DNA from: Streptomyces sp. MUM 2J
GTDB taxonomy: Bacteria > Actinomycetota > Actinomycetes > Streptomycetales > Streptomycetaceae
Assembly: GCF_022414535.1 (NCBI RefSeq)
Contig: NZ_JADWYM010000006.1
Location: 62,001 to 126,000 of the forward strand
DNA length: 64,000 nt
Direction: 5' to 3'
In this document: positions 58,394 through 64,000 of the stretch, one piece after another
Layout: every line of letters starts with the position of its first letter
Position numbering within the stretch: the first letter of the stretch is position 1
The notes under the pieces: generated by a model
Told to the model about the DNA's origin: nothing
Database searches by the model: none
What the model saw: only the letters and a program-made list of their open reading frames with translations
Program-made: the position numbers and the translations under genes

Positions 58394-59608
58394 TCAGCCC
58401 GCCACGATCCGGCCCGTCACCTCGCCCAGGCCCACGCGGGCGCCGCCCGGTCCGGGAGCCCACGCCGACAGGGTCACCACGTCGCCGTCCTCCAGGAACG
58501 TGCGCTTGCCGTCGGGGAGTTCCAGCGCGTCGCGGCCGTTCCAGGTCAGCTCCAGCAGGGAACCGCGCTGCCGCTCCTCCGGCCCGCTCACCGTGCCCGA
58601 CCCGTACAGGTCGCCGGTGCGCAGCGAGGCACCGTTCACCGTCATGTGGGCCAGCTGCTGGGCGGCCGTCCAGTACATGGAGGAGAAGGGGGGCTCGGAG
58701 ACGGCGTGGCCGTTGACGGCGACGGAGATCCGCAGGTCGTAGCCGCCGGGCTCCTCCGCGGAGTCGTCCAGGTAGGGCAGCAGCGGATGCGTCCGCTCCG
58801 GCGGTGCGACGCGGGCGTCCTCCAGCGCCTCCAGGGGCGTGATCCACGCCGACACGGAGGTGGCGAAGGACTTGCCGAGGAAGGGGCCGAGGGGGACGTA
58901 CTCCCAGGCCTGGATGTCCCGTGCCGACCAGTCGTTGAGGAGGCACAGCCCGAAGACGTGCTCGCGGTAGTCGCCCAGCGCGACCGGTTCGCCCATCCGG
59001 GAGGGTGTGCCGACGACGAACCCGACCTCCGCCTCGATGTCCAGCCGGACCGACGGGCCGAACACGGGCACCGGGTCGGCGGGCGCCTTGCGCTGACCCG
59101 AGGGGCGGATGACGTCCGTGCCCGAGACGACGACCGTGCCGGAGCGGCCGTGGTAGCCGATGGGAAGGTGCTTCCAGTTCGGGGTCAGCGAGTCCGCCGC
59201 GTCGGGGCGGAACATCCTGCCCACGTTCCGGGCGTGGTTCTCGGAGGCGTAGAAGTCGACGTAGTCCGCGACCTCGAAGGGCAGATGGAGCGTGACCGAC
59301 GACAGGGGGTGGAAGAGCGGTTCGATGACGTCCCGGTGGGAGGGCACCGTCACCCATGCCGTCAGGGCGCGTCGCACGTCCGACCAGGTCGTGCTGCCCG
59401 CGCCCAGCAGCGCGTTCAGCGTCGGCCGGTTGAGGAGCCCGGCGTAGGGGGAGTTCAGTGCCAGGGCTGCTGCGCCCGCGTCGAGCACGTGGTCGCCGAG
59501 CCGGACGCCGACCCTCCGCTCGGAGGGGGCGTCCGCGGGGGAGAAGACGCCGTAGGGAAGGTTGTGCACACCGAAGGGGTCGCCCTCGGGGACGTCGAAG
59601 GGGGGCAT
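58394..59608 (-). CDS. fahA: Fumarylacetoacetase
   Basis: A 404-residue enzyme that hydrolyses fumarylacetoacetate to fumarate and acetoacetate in the last step of tyrosine breakdown. Diagnostic segments are FGVHNLPYGVFS at the start, DFYASENHARNVGRMFR, the metal-binding VRLDIEAEVGFVVG and the GLCLLNDWSARDIQAWEY motif. I chose ATG 59608, where the conserved PPFDVPEGDPFGVHN begins; the frame is open to 59680 with other ATGs but lacks a clear ribosome binding site. No other tyrosine-degradation gene is adjacent. Confidence 0.94.
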   Translation of the reverse strand: MPPFDVPEGDPFGVHNLPYGVFSPADAPSERRVGVRLGDHVLDAGAAALALNSPYAGLLNRPTLNALLGAGSTTWSDVRRALTAWVTVPSHRDVIEPLFHPLSSVTLHLPFEVADYVDFYASENHARNVGRMFRPDAADSLTPNWKHLPIGYHGRSGTVVVSGTDVIRPSGQRKAPADPVPVFGPSVRLDIEAEVGFVVGTPSRMGEPVALGDYREHVFGLCLLNDWSARDIQAWEYVPLGPFLGKSFATSVSAWITPLEALEDARVAPPERTHPLLPYLDDSAEEPGGYDLRISVAVNGHAVSEPPFSSMYWTAAQQLAHMTVNGASLRTGDLYGSGTVSGPEERQRGSLLELTWNGRDALELPDGKRTFLEDGDVVTLSAWAPGPGGARVGLGEVTGRIVAG

Positions 59609-59830
59609 GCGGTGCAGCCTCGCTTTCGTGCACGTCGGACACGGCAGAGGCGCCGTGTGGTCCATGTGGTTCCCGCACACGTTACGGCGGGGGCGGCCGT
59701 CTTGGGCAGTGCCTAAAGATATGGCAATGCCCGTTTTGGCCTTGTCGGAGGTGACAGTTCCGGCTTAGCGTCCTTTGTGGGGAACGTGGACCGGGGACAT
59801 CCGTTCCGCTGGGGGACATTGGGGGGATCG

Positions 59831-61099
59831 ATGGCCAAAAGCGCCGTGCGTGTGCCGTTCGAGGCCGACCCCGAGGTGCCGGGGCTGATCGTGAAGTTCG
59901 GCGACTATCCGCTGCATCACGGCGGGGTCGGCGCGATCCGCAGTCTGGGCCGGCTGGGTGTGCCCATGTACGCGATCACCGAGGACCGCTGCACACCGGC
60001 CGCCGCGTCCCGCTACCTCAGCCGGGCGTTCACCTGGCGGACCACGGGGGCCGAGGAACCGGAGCGCCTGGTGGAGGGGCTGCTGCGGGTCGGGCACCGG
60101 ATCGGCCGGCCCACGGTGCTCGTCCCCACCGACGAGGAGGCCGCGGTCCTGATCGCCGAGAACCAGGAGGCGCTCGCGCACCGGTTCCTCTTCCCCCGGG
60201 TCGACCCCGGGCTCCCGCGCCGCCTGGCCAGCAAGCAGCAACTGCACGAACTGTGCGCCGAGCACGGCATCGCCAGCCCCGCGGCGGCCTTCCCGCAGTC
60301 CTACGGCGACATCGAGGCGTTCGCAGAGAGGGCCCGTTTCCCGGTGGTGGCCAAGAACCGGGAGGCGTTCCTGCGGCGCTCGCAGCCCGCGGTGAACGGC
60401 ACCACCCGGATCTCCACCCCCGAGGGCCTGCTCGGTCTGGCCCGCGGGTGGGGTGAGCACCCCGGGGTGATCCTCCAGGAGTACCTGCCGCGGGAGGACG
60501 CCGAGGACTGGATCGTGCACGCCTACTTCGACCGGGACTCCACGCCGCTGGCGATGTTCACCGGGGTGAAGGTCCGCTCCTGGCCGCCGCACGCGGGCAT
60601 GACGGCAAACGCCTGCGTCGTCGACAATCCGGAACTCGCCGACCTCGCCGCACGTTTCATCAAGCAGATCGGCTTCGCCGGGATCGTCGACCTCGACCTG
60701 CGCTTCGACCGGCGCGACGGACGGTACAAACTCCTCGACTTCAACCCACGCATGGGCGCACAGTTCCGGCTCTTCGAGAACGAGTCGGGCGTCGACGTCG
60801 TACGCGCCATGCACCTGGACCTGACCGGACGCACGGTTCCGGAAGGGGAACAGCGGGCCGGCCACCGCTACATCGTGGAGAACATCGATCTGCCGGCCCT
60901 GCTCGCCTACCGCCGCAGCGGCTACACGACGCCGCACGCGCCGGCACGGCCCAGCGGGACGGAGCTGGCCTGGCTCGCGGGTGACGACCCGCTGCCGTTC
61001 CTCACGATGCTCGCGCGCTTCGTGCGGCCGGGCGCGAAGCACCTGTATCAGCTGTGGCGCACCAACCGCCGCGGCAGCGGCACCGGTTCGGGCTCGTAG
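59831..61099 (+). CDS. ATP-grasp enzyme (carboxylate-amine ligase type)
   Basis: A 422-residue protein with an ATP-grasp fold. Residues 20-60 form a Rossmann-like lead (GLIVKFGDYPLHHGG), then the lid and ATP-binding region (FPVVAKNREAFL and ILQEYLPREDAEDW), and a metal-binding DLDLRFDRRDGRYKLLDFNPRMGAQF with the expected Asp, Glu/Asp and Asn near residues 295-320. Such enzymes join a carboxylate to an amine or thiol through acyl phosphate. The ATG at 59831 follows GGGGGG. The flavin monooxygenase that starts 75 bp downstream is a probable partner. The product is unknown. Confidence 0.85.
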   Translation: MAKSAVRVPFEADPEVPGLIVKFGDYPLHHGGVGAIRSLGRLGVPMYAITEDRCTPAAASRYLSRAFTWRTTGAEEPERLVEGLLRVGHRIGRPTVLVPTDEEAAVLIAENQEALAHRFLFPRVDPGLPRRLASKQQLHELCAEHGIASPAAAFPQSYGDIEAFAERARFPVVAKNREAFLRRSQPAVNGTTRISTPEGLLGLARGWGEHPGVILQEYLPREDAEDWIVHAYFDRDSTPLAMFTGVKVRSWPPHAGMTANACVVDNPELADLAARFIKQIGFAGIVDLDLRFDRRDGRYKLLDFNPRMGAQFRLFENESGVDVVRAMHLDLTGRTVPEGEQRAGHRYIVENIDLPALLAYRRSGYTTPHAPARPSGTELAWLAGDDPLPFLTMLARFVRPGAKHLYQLWRTNRRGSGTGSGS

Positions 61100-61174
61100 C
61101 GCCGTCCTCGGGCGGTTCGTCCGGGTCCGCGCCGGTCACGAGGTGACGAATGCGACGTCCTGGGGAGGGACTTG

Positions 61175-62380
61175 GTGATTCAACCGGTAGCAGTCATCGG
61201 TGCGGGGCCGTTCGGCCTGTCCACCGCTGCCCATCTGCACGCCCGCGGCGTCCCGGTGCGGGTCTTCGGCGAGCCCATGGTCAGCTGGCGCGACCACATG
61301 CCCGCCGGGATGCTCCTCAAGTCGACCCCCGCCGCCTCCACCATCGACGCCCCGCAGCCCGGGCACACCCTCGTCGACTACTGCGCCGCGGCGGGCATCC
61401 CGCGCCTGGTCACGGACGAGGACATCATCCCCGTGCGGACCTTCATCGACTACGGGCAGTGGTTCCAGCAGAGCCTGGTGCCCGGTCTGGAGCGGGTCGG
61501 GGTGGTCTCCGTCGACCGCGCTCCCGGGCGGCCGGGCTTCGCGCTGAAGCTGGACTCGGGCGAGTCGTTCACCGCCCGCGCGGTCGTGGTGGCGACCGGC
61601 CTGTCGGGGCTCGCCCACCTGCCCGGGGCACTGGCGGCCGCCGTCGCGGACGGCCCCAGTCCCACCGGCCCGCTGTCGCACAGCAGCCAGCACCACGACC
61701 TCGGCCGCTTCTCCGGCCGGGAGCTGATCGTCGTCGGCGCCGGCCAGTCCGCCCTGGAGACGGCCGTGCTGGCCGCCGAGGCCGGGGCCCGGGTGCGGGT
61801 CGTCGCCCGCGGCCATGGCAAGGTCGCCTTCGGAGCACCGCCCTGGGCGCAGCCGAGGCTGCGCCCCGAATCCCCCTTCGGCCGCGCCTGGTCGCTCTGG
61901 GCACTCAGTTACTACCCGCACCCCTACCGCTTCCTGCCGGCCGAGCTGCGCCACCTGCTCGTCCGCCGGGTCCTCGGCCCCCTCGGCGCCTGGTGGCTGC
62001 GCGCCCGCTTCGAGGGGGTGGTGCAGGTCAGCGAGGTGGAGCGGGTCGTGGGAGCGGAGGTGGCGGCCGATCGCACGGCGCTCACGGTGCGTACGCACGC
62101 GGGCGGTGTGCGGCGACTGTCCGCCGACCACGTCATCGCGGCCACGGGCTACCGGGTGGACATCGCGGCGATGGGCTTCCTCGGCCACGAGCTGCGCACC
62201 GAGCTCGCCGTCAGCCGTGGCGCGCCGGTACTCGGTGCGGGCTACGCGTCGTCGGTGCCGGGCCTGTACTTCACGGGTCTGCCCGCCGCGGCGTCCTACG
62301 GGCCGGTCATGCGCTTCGTGTGCGGTACCGAGTTCGCCTCGCCCCGCCTGGCCGGGCACCTGGCGGCGGCGTACGGGTAG
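61175..62380 (+). CDS. FAD/NAD(P)-binding monooxygenase-like protein
   Basis: A 401-residue flavoprotein with two Rossmann motifs: AVIGAGPFGLSTAAHL at the N terminus for FAD and VVGAGQSALETAVLAAEAG near residue 190 for NADPH. ATGYRVD near residue 325 is the conserved ATG motif of FMO-type and lysine/ornithine N-hydroxylases. The GTG at 61175 follows GGGGAGGGA. It probably oxidises the product or substrate of the ATP-grasp enzyme encoded immediately upstream, but the compound is unknown. Confidence 0.82.
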   Translation: MIQPVAVIGAGPFGLSTAAHLHARGVPVRVFGEPMVSWRDHMPAGMLLKSTPAASTIDAPQPGHTLVDYCAAAGIPRLVTDEDIIPVRTFIDYGQWFQQSLVPGLERVGVVSVDRAPGRPGFALKLDSGESFTARAVVVATGLSGLAHLPGALAAAVADGPSPTGPLSHSSQHHDLGRFSGRELIVVGAGQSALETAVLAAEAGARVRVVARGHGKVAFGAPPWAQPRLRPESPFGRAWSLWALSYYPHPYRFLPAELRHLLVRRVLGPLGAWWLRARFEGVVQVSEVERVVGAEVAADRTALTVRTHAGGVRRLSADHVIAATGYRVDIAAMGFLGHELRTELAVSRGAPVLGAGYASSVPGLYFTGLPAAASYGPVMRFVCGTEFASPRLAGHLAAAYG

Positions 62381-62448
62381 CGCTCGGGGATTCCCGGGAC
62401 CCGCGAGCGGGTGGGGCGGCGGGTGGCCGGACGGAGTTCCGGGCGCCG

Positions 62449-62478
62449 TGAACGGGCGGGGTGCGGTGTCCGTATTCT
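62449..62478 (+). promoter_or_regulatory. Promoter directing a leaderless transcript of the HAD gene
   Basis: TGAACG (62449-62454) and TATTCT (62473-62478) are 18 bases apart, and the ATG of the next gene follows the -10 box by 6 bases, so the message should start at or next to the start codon. There is no Shine-Dalgarno sequence. Confidence 0.5.
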
Positions 62479-62484
62479 CGGATC

Positions 62485-63291
62485 ATGGCCGCACCCACCG
62501 CGTATTCACTCGTCGCCACGGACCTGGACGGAACGCTGCTGCGTGGCGACGACACCCTCTCCGACCGGTCCCTCGCCGCACTTGCGCGGGTCACGGCGGC
62601 CGGGGCCGGGCATCTGGTGGTGACGGGCCGTCCGGCGCCCCGGGTACGGCCGCTGCTGGAGGACCTCGGTTGCACGGGGCTCGCGGTGTGCGGTCAGGGA
62701 GCGCAGGTGTACGACGCCGGGGCGGACCGGTTGCTCTGGTCGGTCACGCTGGACCGGGAGCTGGCCGAGACCGCGCTGGGCAAGATCGAGGCCGAGGTCG
62801 GGCAGGTGTACGCCGCGGTCGACCAGGACGGCGTCGACGGGCTCACGCTGATAGAACCCGGGTACCGGATGCCCCACCCGACCCTGCCCGCGGTGCGGGT
62901 CGGCCGGCGCGACGACCTGTGGGGGGAGCCCCTCAGCAAGGTGCTGCTGCGTCATCCCGAGCTGTCCGACGACGAGTTGGCCGCCACGGCCCGGGCGGTG
63001 GCGGGCTCCCTCGCCACGGTCACGATGTCCGGGCCGGGCACCGTGGAACTCCAGCCGTGCGGCATCACCAAGGCGACCGGGCTGGCGCTGGCCGCCGAGC
63101 ACCTCGGGCTGCGTCCGGAGCGGGCGCTGGCCTTCGGTGACATGCCCAACGACATTCCGATGTTCGACTGGGCGGCCCGCGGCATCGCCATGGCCAACGC
63201 CCACCCCGAGCTGAAGGCGGTGGCGGACGAGGTCACCCTGTCGAACGAGGACGACGGCATCGCCGTCGTCCTCGAACGGCTCTTCCCGTAG
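62485..63291 (+). CDS. Cof-type HAD superfamily hydrolase
   Basis: A 268-residue phosphatase of the haloacid dehalogenase superfamily, Cof/YidA branch. Motif I is VATDLDGTLLRGDDTLS with the nucleophile and acid aspartates, motif II is VTGRPAPRV, motif III is the lysine in CGITKATGL, and motif IV is AFGDMPNDIPMFDWA. The cap lies between motifs II and III. It probably dephosphorylates a sugar phosphate or cofactor. The ATG at 62485 has no ribosome binding site but an excellent -10 box 6 bases upstream. Confidence 0.92.
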   Translation: MAAPTAYSLVATDLDGTLLRGDDTLSDRSLAALARVTAAGAGHLVVTGRPAPRVRPLLEDLGCTGLAVCGQGAQVYDAGADRLLWSVTLDRELAETALGKIEAEVGQVYAAVDQDGVDGLTLIEPGYRMPHPTLPAVRVGRRDDLWGEPLSKVLLRHPELSDDELAATARAVAGSLATVTMSGPGTVELQPCGITKATGLALAAEHLGLRPERALAFGDMPNDIPMFDWAARGIAMANAHPELKAVADEVTLSNEDDGIAVVLERLFP

Positions 63292-63349
63292 GGGCGGCTG
63301 CTCCCGCGGGAACGGCTGCTCCCGCGGGAGAGGCCCTTGCCGTGGAAGC

Positions 63350-63371
63350 GGCGCGCCCCCGGGGGCGCGCC
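63350..63371. terminator. 22-bp perfect palindrome between convergent genes
   Basis: GGCGCGCCCCC is followed directly by its reverse complement. It lies between the HAD gene end (63291) and the SLT gene end (63376). The preceding 50 bases also contain two copies of CGGCTGCTCCCGCGGGA. Confidence 0.7.
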
Positions 63372-63375
63372 GGGA

Positions 63376-63882
63376 TCAGTAGGCGCCGAACACGTTGTCG
63401 ATGGAGCCGTAGCGCGCGGCGGCGTAGTTGCAGGCGGCGGTGATGTTGGCGACCGGGTCGTAGGGGTCGTACGCGGTGCCGGGCACGTGGTAGGCGGCGA
63501 AGGTGGGGTCGATGACCTGCAGCAGACCCTTCGAGGGGGTGCCGGCTGCGGCGTTGGAGTCCCAGAGGTTGATGGCGTTGGGGTTGCCCGACGACTCGCG
63601 GATGATGTTGCGGTAGATCCCGTTGTACGAGCCGGGGATGCCCTTCTCGGCCATGATCGCCAGTGACTCGCGGATCCAGCCGTCGAGGTTGTTGGGGTAT
63701 CCCGCGAGGGTGGTCGAGGCGGTCGCGACGGACGACGACACCGCGGTCGCCGGGGTGGCCGCGGAGGCGCTCGTCGCACCGAGGAGCGGGAGGGCGAGGA
63801 CGGCCGCGCCCGTTCCGGCCACGGCGAGGGCGCGGGTGAGACGGGACGTGCGGGACGGGCGGTGCTGACCGGCAGCAGGCAT
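63376..63882 (-). CDS. Secreted transglycosylase-like (SLT-type) protein
   Basis: A 168-residue secreted protein. A Sec signal (SRLTRALAVAGTGAAVLALPL) is followed by a compact domain of the lytic-transglycosylase type: the putative catalytic Glu is in IYRNIIRESSGNPNAINLWDSN, then GTPSKGLLQVIDPTFAAYH and a DPVANITAACNYAAARYG repair of the sugar-binding groove. It would cut the glycan strands of peptidoglycan. The ATG at 63882 follows GAGAGGAAA. The gene is preceded by a c-di-AMP riboswitch, the usual arrangement for such wall enzymes. Confidence 0.87.
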   Translation of the reverse strand: MPAAGQHRPSRTSRLTRALAVAGTGAAVLALPLLGATSASAATPATAVSSSVATASTTLAGYPNNLDGWIRESLAIMAEKGIPGSYNGIYRNIIRESSGNPNAINLWDSNAAAGTPSKGLLQVIDPTFAAYHVPGTAYDPYDPVANITAACNYAAARYGSIDNVFGAY

Positions 63883-63900
63883 GGCGAATTTCCTCTCCGG

Positions 63901-64000
63901 CGCCTGCGAGGTGAGCTGTCGGGTTCGGGCTGGGAGGTGCCCGGCCGAACCGCCCTTGGGCGGTCGGCTTCACCCCGAGCCGGTCCGGCGCGTCCGAGGA
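63901..64000 (-). promoter_or_regulatory. ydaO/yuaA-type c-di-AMP riboswitch, 3' part (cut by window edge)
   Basis: Read on the minus strand, the leader of the SLT gene carries the conserved core of the ydaO-yuaA class: GGGGTGAAGCCG, a GC-rich hairpin, GGGCACCTCCCAGCCCGA, then ACCCGACAGCTCACCTCGCA and GGCG. The 5' portion lies outside the window. This riboswitch senses cyclic di-AMP and turns off wall-hydrolase and ion-transport genes. It ends 18 bases before the start codon. Confidence 0.85.

Overview
This window is a high-GC actinobacterial chromosome segment, almost certainly Streptomyces. Third codon positions are almost always G or C, GTG starts are common, 4-bp stop/start overlaps (ATGA, GTGA) are frequent, and the gene order (hemL, cytochrome c maturation, futalosine-pathway menaquinone genes, a 14-gene nuo operon, recQ) matches what I remember of the S. 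coelicolor SCO4469-SCO4590 region. That comparison is from memory and was not computed. Most of the window is conserved core chromosome. I see no prophage, CRISPR array, complete insertion sequence, rRNA or tRNA gene.

Layout. 1-3.7 kb: the end of a P-type ATPase, a DMT transporter, a YdcF-like protein and a GTGA-coupled pair of small unknown genes. 4-11.9 kb: hemL, a histidine phosphatase, a Tat-exported deacetylase-like lipoprotein with a structured leader, then system II cytochrome c maturation (resA-ccdA-resB-ccsA). 12-17.8 kb: an SRPBCC protein, a translationally coupled P-loop ATPase plus membrane-anchored type I binding protein, and small unknowns. 17.9-22.7 kb: mqnL, mqnP, mqnM, an AsnC-type regulator and mqnE. 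22.8-28.4 kb: a GNAT, a DUF4229 protein, a TetR regulator, an acyl-CoA synthetase behind a palindromic operator, a cold-shock gene with a long leader, and mqnA. 28.5-36.3 kb: a Ser/Thr kinase, a prepilin peptidase, mqnC, an imidazolonepropionase-like fragment, menG/ubiE, a PASTA protein, a GNAT and a geranylgeranyl-reductase-type flavoprotein. 36.4-54 kb: a secreted NlpC/P60 peptidase, then nuoA-nuoN closed by a 24-bp perfect hairpin. 54-64 kb: a secreted unknown, recQ, a small element with imperfect terminal repeats, an M56 peptidase, fumarylacetoacetase, an ATP-grasp/flavin-monooxygenase pair, a HAD phosphatase, and an SLT-type secreted protein whose leader is the 3' part of a ydaO (c-di-AMP) riboswitch.

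The genes form a respiratory neighbourhood. MqnA, MqnE and MqnC with MqnP, MqnL, MqnM and MenG make menaquinone. The geranylgeranyl-reductase-type enzyme may saturate part of its side chain. Complex I reduces menaquinone with NADH, the Res/Ccs proteins mature c-type cytochromes further down the chain, and HemL supplies tetrapyrrole. A near-consensus Rex operator just downstream of a candidate nuoA -10 element suggests that NADH/NAD+ balance controls the complex I operon. The least explained material is the ATPase/binding-protein pair, the inverted repeats between the NlpC gene and nuoA, the structured leader at 6.24 kb and the roughly 100-bp repeat element after recQ.
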